From positions 2,170,001-2,234,000 of the forward strand of contig NZ_JABMCZ010000003.1 of assembly GCF_013186535.1 (NCBI RefSeq): a stretch of 64,000 bases of DNA, written 5' to 3'. Both the position numbers and the translations under genes were made by a program. Origin of the DNA: Nocardia terpenica (GTDB lineage: Bacteria > Actinomycetota > Actinomycetes > Mycobacteriales > Mycobacteriaceae). The notes under the pieces were generated by a model. The model saw nothing but the letters and a program-made list of their open reading frames with translations, was not told where the DNA came from and did not search any database. This document shows positions 34,179 through 43,198 of the stretch, piece after piece. Position 1 is the stretch's first letter, and each line of letters opens with the position of its first letter.

Positions 34179-34458
34179 CAGTTCCCTCGTCGCCGGTTGC
34201 CCGGCCGCCTCGTCCTTCCTCCACTCGCCGACCACGAGTCATCACGGCCGGATGACGCCCGAGCTGCCGGGCGCCGATTCGACCGGAGAGCAGCGGTGTG
34301 CCATCCGGGGCCTCGAAGCGGTTACCGGGCAAACGATTTGGTGGCGCGCCGACCTGGGACTGGGCATCGGCTCACCACAGCATCCGACGTCGGCACACAT
34401 TAGCAGCAATCCGTTGCCGCAGCGACCGATTCGTTATCCTCGCGGACGACCTGCGGGA

Positions 34459-35400
34459 TCAGGCCAGCGCGCGGGCGATCGCCAGATGCGTCGACGCCTG
34501 TTCGGCGTCGTCGTCGCCGAGGGCCCAGTCGATCTCCTCCACCGCGCGCAGCAGCGCCCAGCCGCGGACCCGGTCGCCGTCCACGCCGAGCAGGTCGGCG
34601 GTGCGGGCGACCACGGCGTCGGCGTGGTAGCGCGTCGGGGTGGCCTGGATCTGGATCAGCGCCAGATATCCGGCGTCGAAGGCGGCCTCGCCGAGATACG
34701 GCTGCGGGTCGATGAGCAGCCACGGTTCGCGCTCGGCGGCAACGATATTGCCCAGGTGGGTGTCGCGGTTGACGATCACCGGCGGCCCCTGCGGCACGGC
34801 CAGCACCCGGCACCAGTCGACGGCCCGCTCGCGCACCGCGGGCGGGAGCACCTCGGCGAGTTCGGGTTTCGGCCGGTCGACGAGCTCGGCCCAGGACCGC
34901 ACCTGCGCGGCGAGGGTGGGCAGCGGCGGGAATCCGGCCGGGACCGCGCGCAGCGGGCGGCGCAGCCGCTGATACAGCCGCCCGGCGAGGACGAGCTTGT
35001 CGGCGTGCTCGGGACGGCCCTCCAGGTGCGGGCCGTCGGGCTGCGCGAGCAGCGGCGTGCCCGGGCGCGCCCACTCCAGCAGCATCGCCCCACTGGCGGA
35101 GTCGAATTCGTACAATCGCACCGCGCCGTCACCGGCGTAGCAGTACAGCGCGGTCGGCTCCCCGGCGTTGCCCTCGTCGATCACCGGGGCCTTGAGCACG
35201 GCGACCGATCCGTCCGCCCGCCGGACCGGCGCCACGAACGAGTGGGTGCCGCCGCTGAACGATTCCCCGATGATGTCGAGATCCCAGTCGCCGCACAGCC
35301 TCTCCACCAGCCGCGGCAACGCGTCGAGCCAGCGCTCGCCGCGTTCGTCGAAGTAGAGCCGGATGGTGTCGGCGACCTCCGGTGGCACGCTGATGGACAT
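34459..35400 (-). CDS. aminoglycoside/hydroxyurea phosphotransferase family protein
   Basis: A 313-residue kinase-fold protein of the APH(6)/hydroxyurea-kinase group. The ATP-binding lobe is followed by the catalytic loop VNRDTHLGNI (Asp and Asn retained, though the usual HGDLH is altered) and the metal motif LLIDPQPYLGE. Such enzymes phosphorylate streptomycin-like antibiotics or related metabolites. The gene is single, in a stretch of unrelated genes. The ATG chosen is the third in-frame start; upstream ones at four and twelve codons exist. Real resistance activity cannot be told from sequence. Confidence 0.78.
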   Translation of the reverse strand: MSISVPPEVADTIRLYFDERGERWLDALPRLVERLCGDWDLDIIGESFSGGTHSFVAPVRRADGSVAVLKAPVIDEGNAGEPTALYCYAGDGAVRLYEFDSASGAMLLEWARPGTPLLAQPDGPHLEGRPEHADKLVLAGRLYQRLRRPLRAVPAGFPPLPTLAAQVRSWAELVDRPKPELAEVLPPAVRERAVDWCRVLAVPQGPPVIVNRDTHLGNIVAAEREPWLLIDPQPYLGEAAFDAGYLALIQIQATPTRYHADAVVARTADLLGVDGDRVRGWALLRAVEEIDWALGDDDAEQASTHLAIARALA

Positions 35401-35509
35401 TCGCCCGAGCATTCCCGATCCGCCCCGGTACGGCAATCCATTTCCGGACGGAAGCAGTCCGCGACGTCTCGCGTGGGCAGATCCGGCCCGGCGGGCATAC
35501 CCTGGCCGG

Positions 35510-35893
35510 GTGGGGAACGAGCATGTGCGGGCATCCGATGCCGACCGCGAGAAGATCGTCGAGAAGCTTCGGCTCGCGGTGGACGAGGGGCGGCTGAATC
35601 TGCACGAATTCGACGATCGGCTCCAGCAGGTCTACGCCGCCCGGACCTACGGCGAGCTGGCGCCGATCCTGTCCGACCTTCCGGCACACCGGGATTCGCG
35701 CACCCCGGACCGGGGCCGGGTGCCGACCTGGGTGTACATCATGTGGACACCCTGGGTCTTCGTCAATCTGCTGTGCGTCCTCATCTGGCTGGCCACCGGC
35801 GCCGGCTACTTCTGGCCCTTCTGGGTCGAGGTGCCCTGGGGCATGGCCCTGTGCATCCCCACCGCCATCGGCATCCTCACCAACCGCCGGTGA
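35510..35893 (+). CDS. DUF1707 and two-helix membrane protein
   Basis: A 127-residue protein with the DUF1707 motif (RASDADREKIVEKLRLA, GRLNLHEFDDRL, TYGELAPILSDLP) in the first 60 residues and two transmembrane helices after it. DUF1707 proteins are small actinobacterial membrane or DNA-associated proteins of unknown function. The GTG is chosen because TACCCT lies seven bases upstream, with no ribosome site: probably leaderless. Its stop is followed at once by an array of hairpin half-units shared with the convergent peptidase gene. Confidence 0.8.
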   Translation: MGNEHVRASDADREKIVEKLRLAVDEGRLNLHEFDDRLQQVYAARTYGELAPILSDLPAHRDSRTPDRGRVPTWVYIMWTPWVFVNLLCVLIWLATGAGYFWPFWVEVPWGMALCIPTAIGILTNRR

Positions 35894-35898
35894 CCACT

Positions 35899-36022
35899 CG
35901 GCCCCGGCCCGCTGGCCCGTATCGGCCCCGGCACGCTGGCCTGCATTGGCCCCGGCACGCTGGCCTGCATTGGCCCCGGCCCGCTGGCCTGCATTGGCCC
36001 CGGCACGCTTTTGGCCGGGGCC
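35899..36022 (-). repeat. tandem array of hairpin half-units ending in a complete copy
   Basis: Four 24-base units (GGCCCCGGC, then A or C, CGCTGGCC, and ending in AT) followed by a full hairpin at 35996-36022: stem GGCCCCGGC/GGCCGGGGCC type around ACGCTTTTG. The array fills the gap between convergent genes and abuts the peptidase stop codon. Orientation as copy 2. Confidence 0.88.
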
Positions 36023-37468
36023 TCAGGCGCTGAGGCCGCCCGGATACAGGTACCGGTCCGCGGGCCGGACGGGCTGCATGAGCCAGGCGTCGAAGAAGTC
36101 GCCGAGATCGCGGCCGGAGCGCTGCTCGACGAACTGCTCGAAAGCGGGCAGCGTGTCGTTGCCATTGCGGTGGCCCTGCACCCACTCCTTGATCATGGCG
36201 AAGAACACGTCGTCGCCGACGGTGCGGCGCAGCGCGTGCAGGAACAGCTCGCCGCGGGTGTAGACGGAGGTGAATTCCCGTCCCGCGCCGGGGTTCCCGG
36301 GCGGGATGGCCCAGTGCTCGGGATGCTTCTCGTCGATCCGGGCGAGGACCTTGCGATAGATGGCGTCGGGGTCGGCGCCCTCCTTGCGCTCCGGCCACAG
36401 GAAGTCGGCGGTGTAGCTGGCGAAGCATTCGTTCATGCAGATGTCGGACCAGTGCGTGATCGACATCGAATCGCCCCACCACTGATGGGTGTTCTCGTGG
36501 ACGACGACACCCAGCTTCCTCGCCCACCCGGCGTACGTCGGCCGGGACTGGGTCTCCAGGGAGAACTGGATGTCGTTGGACATGTAGGTGCCGCCCCCGG
36601 CCTCGAACGGGTAAGGGCCGTACAGGTCTTCGAGGAAGTCGAGGATCTCGGGCAGGCGCTGTTCCAGCGCGCGCCGGTCCGCCATGCCCGGGGCGAAGGC
36701 GCTGAGCAGCGGGGTGCCGTTCGCGCGGCGCTGCTCCAGGAAGGTGAACTTGTCGATCGCGATGGTGGCGAGGTAGCTGATCATCGGCGTGTTCATCCGC
36801 CAGGTGACGGTGCGATTGTCGCCGCGCACCTCGTCCTGGGTCCGGATGCCGTTGCCGACCACGTCCCACTCCACCGGCACCGTCACGTGGACGGAGTAGG
36901 TCGACTTGTCCTGCGGGGTGTCGTTGACCGGGAACCACAGCGGGGCCGCGTGCGGCTGCCCGGAGACGAACGCGCCGCCGTCGGGCGTGTAGTACCAGCC
37001 CTCGTCGGATTCGGTACGCACGCCGGAATAGTCGACGGTCACGGTGAACGGCAGCCGGGGCAGCAGCGGCAGGGCCGGGGTGATGGTGAGCTCGTGCTCG
37101 CCGTTGCGATCGAATCGGGCGGGCAGCCCGTTGACGCTGACCGCGCGCACGTCCGGCCCCTTGTAGTCGAGGTTGAATCCGGCGAGCAGCTGGGTGGCCG
37201 TCGCGCTGATCACGGCCCGCCCGGTCAGCGCGTGCGACGCCGGATCGTAGTCGAGCGTCAGATCGTAATCGCCGACGTGATACCCGCCGTTGCCGTCCAG
37301 CGGATAGTAGGGATCACCGAGGCCGGGAGAGCCCACGATCCCGAACCCGGGCGGCTCGGCGGCCGCGGTCGCGAACGGCCCGCACAGCAGTGTGACGGCG
37401 ACGGCCAGGGGCAGCCCCCGGCGCACCGAGCGGGCGGCGATTCGATCGGGCTTGCGTGCGATGGACAT
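36023..37468 (-). CDS. secreted M1 family zinc metallopeptidase
   Basis: A 481-residue aminopeptidase-type enzyme. A signal peptide covers about residues 1-36 (SVRRGLPLAVAVTLLCGPFATAAA). The N-terminal beta domain is followed by the catalytic domain with zinc motif VHENTHQWWGDS (His near 324 and 328) and the third ligand Glu in NECFASY about 18 residues later. The exopeptidase GAMEN motif is replaced by SNDIQFSLE, so substrate choice may differ from classical aminopeptidases. The usual C-terminal helical domain is short. ATG preceded by a run of G. It lies downstream of etfA on the same strand, beyond a strong hairpin. Confidence 0.88.
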   Translation of the reverse strand: MSIARKPDRIAARSVRRGLPLAVAVTLLCGPFATAAAEPPGFGIVGSPGLGDPYYPLDGNGGYHVGDYDLTLDYDPASHALTGRAVISATATQLLAGFNLDYKGPDVRAVSVNGLPARFDRNGEHELTITPALPLLPRLPFTVTVDYSGVRTESDEGWYYTPDGGAFVSGQPHAAPLWFPVNDTPQDKSTYSVHVTVPVEWDVVGNGIRTQDEVRGDNRTVTWRMNTPMISYLATIAIDKFTFLEQRRANGTPLLSAFAPGMADRRALEQRLPEILDFLEDLYGPYPFEAGGGTYMSNDIQFSLETQSRPTYAGWARKLGVVVHENTHQWWGDSMSITHWSDICMNECFASYTADFLWPERKEGADPDAIYRKVLARIDEKHPEHWAIPPGNPGAGREFTSVYTRGELFLHALRRTVGDDVFFAMIKEWVQGHRNGNDTLPAFEQFVEQRSGRDLGDFFDAWLMQPVRPADRYLYPGGLSA

Positions 37469-37591
37469 CCGGTGCCCCCCAACTCGGCGAAACGAGACAT
37501 TTCCGGATGGAATCGTAACGCGGCGGGCGGGGGCATACAGGCTGAAAAAGCAGCGCCCCCTACTGTTTTCGGGGGGCCGTGCCGAAATACA

Positions 37592-37626
37592 GAAGGGCCC
37601 CGGCACGCTTTCGGCCGGGGCCCTTC
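37592..37626 (-). repeat. dispersed hairpin element with 13-base stem, after etfA
   Basis: Stem GAAGGGCCCCGGC/GCCGGGGCCCTTC around ACGCTTTCG, a one-base variant of the common loop. Lies 14 bases after the etfA stop and probably ends the etfBA transcript. Confidence 0.88.
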
Positions 37627-37640
37627 CAGGCTGGGCGCGT

Positions 37641-38600
37641 TTACCCCTTGTGGGTCTTCACGGCCTCGGTGAGCTGCGGGGCGACATTGAACAGGTCGCC
37701 CACGATGCCGAAGTCGCTGATCTCGAAGATCGGGGCTTCCTCGTCCTTGTTGACCGCGACGATGGTCTTCGAGGTCTGCATGCCCGCCCGGTGCTGGATG
37801 GCGCCGGAGATGCCCAGCGCGATGTACAGCTGCGGCGAGACGGTCTTACCGGTCTGGCCGACCTGGAACTGACCCGGGTAGTAGCCCGAGTCGACGGCGG
37901 CACGCGAGGCGCCGACCGCGGCGCCCAGCGCGTCGGCCAGCGGCTCGACGACCTTGTGGAAGTTGTCCTCGCTGCCGACGCCGCGGCCGCCGGACACCAC
38001 GATGGTGGCCTCGGTGAGCTCCGGCCGGTCGCCGCCGACGATGGGCTCGCGGGCGGTCACCTTGGTGACCCCCTCCTCCTGCGCCGGAACCTCGACCGCC
38101 ACCTTCTCGCCCGCGCCGGCCTGGGCCTGCGCCTCGATCGCGCCCGGGCGCACCGAGATCACCGGCACATCGCCGGTGGCCTTGGCGTCGACGGTGAACG
38201 CGCCACCGAAGATGGAGTGGGTGACCGAGCCGTCGGCCTTCACATCGATGACGTCGACCAGCAGGCCGGAGCCGACGCGGGCGGCCAGGCGCCCCGACAC
38301 CTCCTTGCCCTCGGCGGTCGCGGCCACCAGAACGGCTGCCGGGGAAGCGGATTCGACCAGTCCGGCGAGCACGTCGACCTTCGGGGTCACCAGGAAGCCG
38401 TCCACCTGATCGGACTCGGCGACGTAGATCTTCTCGGCCCCGGCCGCGGCCAGGGCGTCGGCCAGCTTGTCGGCGGTGCCCGCCGCGCCGAGCACGACGG
38501 CGGCGGGGGTGCCCAGCGCGCGGGCGGCGGTGAGGAGCTCGGAGGTGACCTTCTTGGGCGCACCCTCGGCGTGCTCGACGAGCACGAGTACTTCTGCCAT
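37641..38600 (-). CDS. etfA: electron transfer flavoprotein alpha subunit
   Basis: A 319-residue EtfA. It binds FAD in the C-terminal domain (VVSGGRGVGSEDNF, SRAAVDSGYYPGQFQVGQTGKTVSP, ALGISGAIQHRAGM, IVAVNKDEEAPIF) and passes electrons from acyl-CoA dehydrogenases to the respiratory chain. ATG with AGGAGAG upstream. It follows etfB after 40 bases in the same operon. A 13-base-stem hairpin follows the stop. Confidence 0.97.
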   Translation of the reverse strand: MAEVLVLVEHAEGAPKKVTSELLTAARALGTPAAVVLGAAGTADKLADALAAAGAEKIYVAESDQVDGFLVTPKVDVLAGLVESASPAAVLVAATAEGKEVSGRLAARVGSGLLVDVIDVKADGSVTHSIFGGAFTVDAKATGDVPVISVRPGAIEAQAQAGAGEKVAVEVPAQEEGVTKVTAREPIVGGDRPELTEATIVVSGGRGVGSEDNFHKVVEPLADALGAAVGASRAAVDSGYYPGQFQVGQTGKTVSPQLYIALGISGAIQHRAGMQTSKTIVAVNKDEEAPIFEISDFGIVGDLFNVAPQLTEAVKTHKG

Positions 38601-38640
38601 TTGTTCTCTCCTGAAGTCTGTTTCGGGCCTGGGGGCGGGA

Positions 38641-39426
38641 TCAGATGATCTTCTGACCGATGAGGTACTGAGCGACCTGGTTGCCGCCCTCACCCTCGTC
38701 GACGGTCTTCTCGCCCGCCGTGCGCGGCGGCTTCGGGGTGACACCGGCGACCGCCGAGCCCGCGTTGCCCACACCGACCGTCGACGGGTCGATGCCCAGG
38801 TCGGCCAGGGTGAAGGTCTGCACTTCCTTCTTCTTGGCGGCCATGATGCCCTTGAAGGACGGGAAGCGCGGCTCGTTGATCTTCTCGGTGACCGAGACGA
38901 TGGCCGGGAGGCTGGCCTCGAGCTTGAACACGCCCTCGTCGGTCTCGCGCTCGCCGGTGATCTTCTCGCCGTCGACGGCCAGCTTGCGCAGGTGGGTCAG
39001 CTGCGGGATACCCAGGTACTCAGCAATGATCGCGGGAACCGCACCCGCGCGGCCGTCGGTGGACTCGTTGCCGGCGATGACCAGCTCCACACCCTCGATC
39101 TGGCCCAGCGCACCGGCCAGGACCCACGCGGTCTGCACGGCGTCGGAGCCGTGGATCGCGTCGTCCTTGACGTGGATGGCCTTGTCGGCGCCCATGGACA
39201 GCGCCTTGCGGATGGCTTCGGTGGCACGCTCCGGACCCATCGCGAGCACGGTGACCTCGCCGCCCTGGGCCTCCTTGATCAGCAGGGCCTCTTCGACGGC
39301 ACGCTCGTTGATCTCGTCCAGGATCGCGTCGGCGGCCTCCCGGTCGAGGGTGTAGTCACCGTCGGTCAGCTTGCGCTCGGACCAGGTGTCGGGAACCTGC
39401 TTGATCAGTACGACGATGTTCGGCAT
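38641..39426 (-). CDS. etfB: electron transfer flavoprotein beta subunit
   Basis: A 261-residue EtfB with the AMP-binding N-terminal fold (MPNIVVLIKQVPDT, LAMGPERATEAIRKAL, MGADKAIHV) and the conserved LPAIVSVTEKINEPRFPSFK signature. It forms the heterodimer with EtfA for beta-oxidation electrons. An AGGAGG sits 13 bases before the ATG, longer than ideal. A palindromic operator-like site lies about 100 bases upstream, between etfB and the divergent methyltransferase gene. Confidence 0.97.
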   Translation of the reverse strand: MPNIVVLIKQVPDTWSERKLTDGDYTLDREAADAILDEINERAVEEALLIKEAQGGEVTVLAMGPERATEAIRKALSMGADKAIHVKDDAIHGSDAVQTAWVLAGALGQIEGVELVIAGNESTDGRAGAVPAIIAEYLGIPQLTHLRKLAVDGEKITGERETDEGVFKLEASLPAIVSVTEKINEPRFPSFKGIMAAKKKEVQTFTLADLGIDPSTVGVGNAGSAVAGVTPKPPRTAGEKTVDEGEGGNQVAQYLIGQKII

Positions 39427-39523
39427 TGGTCTTCGTCGACCTCCTGTTCTGATGGACGTGAGGTGGGGTCGCACGATCGGGCCGTACGTCCACGAATAGC
39501 TCCTGCCGGACATTACCCTACGT

Positions 39524-39545
39524 TAAGTTACTCGTGGGTAACTTA
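39524..39545. promoter_or_regulatory. TetR-type operator-like palindrome between etfB and methyltransferase gene
   Basis: TAAGTTAC-TCGTGG-GTAACTTA, an exact 8-base inverted repeat with a 6-base centre. A related half (TTACCCTACGTTAA) overlaps on the left. Placed in the divergent promoter region about 100 bases before etfB and 70 before the methyltransferase start. Confidence 0.65.
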
Positions 39546-39612
39546 GGGTGTGATGTTCTGCATGACCACTCCGGACGCCGGTGTGGTACACGCAACCGCT
39601 AACGTCGGGTGA

Positions 39613-40398
39613 ATGAGTGAGGCCGTCTACGCCCCGTCCGCCGGGGGCTCGCCCGCGGTGGATCCGCTTCCGCTGACCGGCGAGCGGACCGTGCCGGGCA
39701 TCCCGGAGGAGAACTACTGGTTCCGCCGGCACGAGATCGCCTACGCGCGACTGCTCGAGCACTGCGCGGGCCGGGTCGTGCTGGAGGCCGGTTCGGGAGA
39801 GGGCTACGGCGCCAACATGATTGCCGATGTCGCCGCCCGGGTGATCGGGCTGGACTACGACGCCGGTGCCGTCGAGCACGTCCGCGCGGCGTACCCGCGG
39901 GTGGAGATGCTGCAGGGCAATCTGGCCGAGCTGCCGCTCGACGACGCCTCGGTGGATGTCGTGGTGAACTTCCAGGTCATCGAACACCTCTGGGATCAGG
40001 CGCAATTCCTGCGCGAATGCCTGCGGGTGCTGCGGCCCGGCGGGCGGCTGCTGATCAGTACGCCCAACCGGATCACCTTCTCGCCGGGGCGCGATACCCC
40101 GTTGAACCCCTTCCACACTCGCGAGCTGAACGCGGCGGAGCTGGCGGAGCTGTTGGTGGCGGCCGGTTTTCGGGTCGAGCTGATGACCGGTGTGCATCAC
40201 GGCCCGAATCTGGTTGCGCTGGACGACAAATGGGGCGGGTCGATCATCGACGCCCAGATCGAGCGGGCGTTGGCGGGCGAGCCGTGGCCGTCGGAGCTGG
40301 CCGCCGACGTGGCCGCCGTGCGCCTCGAGGACTTCGAGCTGAGCGTCGAGAACATCGACGCCAGCCTCGATCTGGTCGCCATCGCGGGGAAGCCTTGA
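39613..40398 (+). CDS. SAM-dependent methyltransferase of the methylglucose polysaccharide locus
   Basis: A 261-residue class I methyltransferase (VVLEAGSGEGYGANMI, VIGLDYDAGAVEHV, LRVLRPGGRLLISTPN). By neighbours it equals mycobacterial Rv3030, which together with a GH57 protein and a glycosyltransferase serves the 6-O-methylglucose lipopolysaccharide that binds fatty acyl chains. TAACGT seven bases before the ATG suggests a leaderless mRNA. It is the first gene of a three-gene operon whose members overlap by four bases each. The methylated position cannot be told from sequence. Confidence 0.88.
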   Translation: MSEAVYAPSAGGSPAVDPLPLTGERTVPGIPEENYWFRRHEIAYARLLEHCAGRVVLEAGSGEGYGANMIADVAARVIGLDYDAGAVEHVRAAYPRVEMLQGNLAELPLDDASVDVVVNFQVIEHLWDQAQFLRECLRVLRPGGRLLISTPNRITFSPGRDTPLNPFHTRELNAAELAELLVAAGFRVELMTGVHHGPNLVALDDKWGGSIIDAQIERALAGEPWPSELAADVAAVRLEDFELSVENIDASLDLVAIAGKP

Positions 40399-41939
40399 CC
40401 GGGTCGCACGCGCCCGACGCGACCCCGGTCCCGGGACAGTTCACCCTGGTCCTGCACTCGCACCTGCCGTGGCTGGCCCATCACGGCCGCTGGCCGGTCG
40501 GCGAGGAGTGGCTGTATCAATCCTGGGCCGCCTCCTACCTTCCCGTCGCCCGGGTGCTGCGAAGGCTTGCGGCGGAAGGCCGTTCGCGGCTGCTGAGCCT
40601 CGGCATCACCCCGGTGCTCGCGGCCCAGCTGGACGATCCGCACTGCCTGGCCGGGATGCATCACTGGCTGGGCAACTGGCAGCTGCGCGCCGACGAGGCC
40701 GCCCTGTCCGGCAATGCCGCGCTGGGCCGCTACGAGCACGGCCTGGCGGGCGCCGCGCTCACCGATTTCGAACAGCGCTGGCGGCACGGCGGCTCGCCGG
40801 TGTGGCGGGAGCTCATCGACGCCGGGGCCATCGAACTGCTCGGCGGTCCGCTCGCCCATCCGTTCCAGCCGCTGCTGGATCCGCGGCTGCGCGGCTTCGA
40901 ACTCACCGAGGGCCTGGCCGACGCCCGGCACCGCTGGGGACACACCCCGACCGGCATCTGGGCGCCCGAGTGCGGCTTCACGCCGGGCATGGAAAACGAC
41001 TATGCCGCCGCGGGTGTGACGCATTTCATGGTCGACGGTCCCGCGCTGCGCGGCGACAGCACGCTGGGCCGCCCGGTGTGGGATTCGGACGTGCTGGCGT
41101 TCGGGCGGGATCTGCAGGTCAGCTACCGGGTGTGGTCGCCGAAGTCCGGATATCCGGGGCACGGGTCCTACCGGGACTTCCACCACTACGACCACGACAC
41201 CGGGCTCAAACCCGCACGGGTCACCGGCAAGAGCGTGGCCGGTCCGGACAAGGCGCCGTACGACCCGGAGCTGGCCGCGGCGGCCGTGCGCCGCGATGTC
41301 GAGGACTTCGTGCGGACCGTGCGCGAGCGGCTGATCGCCGAATCCGAGCGCATCGGGCGGCCCGCGCTGGTGGTCGCCGCCTTCGACACCGAACTGTTCG
41401 GGCACTGGTGGCACGAGGGTCCGCAGTGGCTCGAGCAGGTGCTGCGCGCGCTGCCGGAGGCCGGGGTGAGCGTCGGCACGCTCGCCGACGCCCGCGCCCG
41501 CGGCTACGTGGGAGAGCCGGTGCCGCTGGCGGATTCGTCGTGGGGCTCGGGCAAGGACTGGCGGGTGTGGGCCGGCGATCGGGTGCGGGACCTGGTCGAG
41601 CTCAACGCCGATATCGTGCGGCTGACGCTGGACACCCTGGACAAGATGCGCGCCGAGAACGGCGGCGGGGGACCGCGCGACGCGGTCGCCGATCAGCTGC
41701 TGCGCGAGGCGATCCTGGCCGTGTCCAGCGACTGGGCATTCATGGTCAGCAAGGATTCCGCCGCCGGGTACGCCCGCGACCGGGCGCACCGGCACGCCCA
41801 CGCGGTCCGCGAGATCGCCGCGGCCGTCGCCGCGGGCCAACTCGCCAAAGCGCGGCAGTTGGCGGCAGGATGGTACGCGGCCGACGGACTGTTCCCCGGG
41901 CTCGATGCGCGCCGGCTCGGCTGGGAAGGACCCGCATGA
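40395..41939 (+). CDS. GH57 family alpha-glucan enzyme (branching-enzyme type)
   Basis: A 514-residue glycoside hydrolase family 57 protein. Visible conserved regions: FTLVLHSHLPW, WAPECGFTPG with the catalytic nucleophile Glu near 191, FDTELFGHWW with the general acid Asp near 330, and a C-terminal helical SDWAFMVSKDSAAGYA. Family members create alpha-1,6 branches in alpha-1,4 glucans; the mycobacterial counterpart Rv3031 is tied to methylglucose lipopolysaccharide. The TTG start overlaps the methyltransferase stop (TTGA), deciding the start and implying translational coupling. Confidence 0.9.
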   Translation: MTGSHAPDATPVPGQFTLVLHSHLPWLAHHGRWPVGEEWLYQSWAASYLPVARVLRRLAAEGRSRLLSLGITPVLAAQLDDPHCLAGMHHWLGNWQLRADEAALSGNAALGRYEHGLAGAALTDFEQRWRHGGSPVWRELIDAGAIELLGGPLAHPFQPLLDPRLRGFELTEGLADARHRWGHTPTGIWAPECGFTPGMENDYAAAGVTHFMVDGPALRGDSTLGRPVWDSDVLAFGRDLQVSYRVWSPKSGYPGHGSYRDFHHYDHDTGLKPARVTGKSVAGPDKAPYDPELAAAAVRRDVEDFVRTVRERLIAESERIGRPALVVAAFDTELFGHWWHEGPQWLEQVLRALPEAGVSVGTLADARARGYVGEPVPLADSSWGSGKDWRVWAGDRVRDLVELNADIVRLTLDTLDKMRAENGGGGPRDAVADQLLREAILAVSSDWAFMVSKDSAAGYARDRAHRHAHAVREIAAAVAAGQLAKARQLAAGWYAADGLFPGLDARRLGWEGPA

Positions 41940-43198
41940 AAATCTTGATGGTGTCGTGGGAGTACCCACCCGTCGTGGTCGGCGGGCTCGGCCGGCACGT
42001 GCATCACCTGGCCACCGAGCTGGCCGCCGCCGGGCACGAGGTCGTGGTGCTGGCGCGCCGCCCGATGGGCACCGACGCCGCCACCCACCCCACGCACACC
42101 TTCATCGAGGACCGGGTGCTGGTGGTCGCCGTCGCCGAGGACCCGCCGTGTTTCGACTTCGGCGAGGACATGCTGGCCTGGACGCTGGCGATGGGGCATG
42201 CGATGGTGCGCGCCGGGATCGCGCTGAGCAAGCCGGGCATCGCCGAGGGCTGGACGCCGGACGTCGTGCACGCCCACGACTGGCTGGTCGCGCATCCGGC
42301 GATCGCGCTGGCCGAGCACTACGACGTGCCGCTGGTGTCGACCATCCACGCCACCGAGGCCGGGCGGCACAGCGGGTGGGTGTCGGGGCGGGTCAACCGG
42401 CAGGTGCATTCGGTGGAGTGGTGGCTGGCCCGCGAATCCGACGCGCTCATCACGTGTTCGGCGTCCATGCAGGTCGAGGTGGAGCGGCTCTACGGCCCGG
42501 AACTGGTGCCGGTGACGGTGATCCGCAATGGAATCGATGTGGGCGCGTGGACCTTTCGCGAGCGCTCGCCGCGGCCGGGGCCGCCGCGGCTGCTGTATGT
42601 GGGGCGGCTGGAGTACGAGAAGGGCGTGCAGGACGCGATCGCCGCGCTGCCGCGCATCCGCCGCGCGCATCCGGGCGCCACGCTGACGATCGCCGGTGTC
42701 GGAACGCAATTCGACTGGCTGCGCGAGCGCGCCCGGGTGCATCGGGTGGCGCGCGCGGTGAATTTCGTTGGCAGGCTGGACCATACGGAGCTGCTCGGCT
42801 GGCTGCACGGCGCGGACGCCATCGTGCTGCCGAGCCGCTACGAGCCGTTCGGCATCGTCGCGCTCGAGGCCGCCGCCGCGGGCACCCCCCTGGTCACCTC
42901 CACCGCCGGCGGCCTGGGCGAACTGGTCGTGGACGGCGTCACCGGCGCATCCTTCGAACCCGCCGACGTCAACGGCCTGGTCGACGCCGTCTGCGCCGTC
43001 CTCGCCGACCCACTCGCCGCCCAAGACCGCGCCCACGCCGCCCGCGCCCGCCTCACCGCCGACTTCGCCTGGACCGTCGTAGCCGCCGAAACAACCCAGG
43101 TCTACCAAAGCGCCAAACGCCGCGTCCGCAACCCCCTGGCCCGCCCCGTCATCATGGAACGCCCACTGCCGGAACGGGATCCGAACAACCCGATCTGA
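41936..43198 (+). CDS. GT4 family alpha-glucosyltransferase
   Basis: A 420-residue GT-B glycosyltransferase: N-terminal MKILMVSWEYPPVVVGGLGRH with the glycine loop of glycogen-synthase-like enzymes, and a C-terminal nucleotide-sugar site (LLYVGRLEYEKGVQ, LPSRYEPFGIVALEAAAAGTP) containing the E-x7-E motif. By position it equals mycobacterial Rv3032, an alpha-1,4-glucosyltransferase of methylglucose lipopolysaccharide and capsular glucan synthesis. The ATG overlaps the GH57 stop. The last codons and the stop lie inside a 19-base hairpin arm, so its mRNA ends in a very stable structure. Confidence 0.93.
   Translation: MKILMVSWEYPPVVVGGLGRHVHHLATELAAAGHEVVVLARRPMGTDAATHPTHTFIEDRVLVVAVAEDPPCFDFGEDMLAWTLAMGHAMVRAGIALSKPGIAEGWTPDVVHAHDWLVAHPAIALAEHYDVPLVSTIHATEAGRHSGWVSGRVNRQVHSVEWWLARESDALITCSASMQVEVERLYGPELVPVTVIRNGIDVGAWTFRERSPRPGPPRLLYVGRLEYEKGVQDAIAALPRIRRAHPGATLTIAGVGTQFDWLRERARVHRVARAVNFVGRLDHTELLGWLHGADAIVLPSRYEPFGIVALEAAAAGTPLVTSTAGGLGELVVDGVTGASFEPADVNGLVDAVCAVLADPLAAQDRAHAARARLTADFAWTVVAAETTQVYQSAKRRVRNPLARPVIMERPLPERDPNNPI

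Noticed and set aside
35899..36022. Tandem array as a coding repeat protein
   Set aside because: Lies between two convergent genes with clear stops; 24-base units show variation that follows hairpin arms, not codons.
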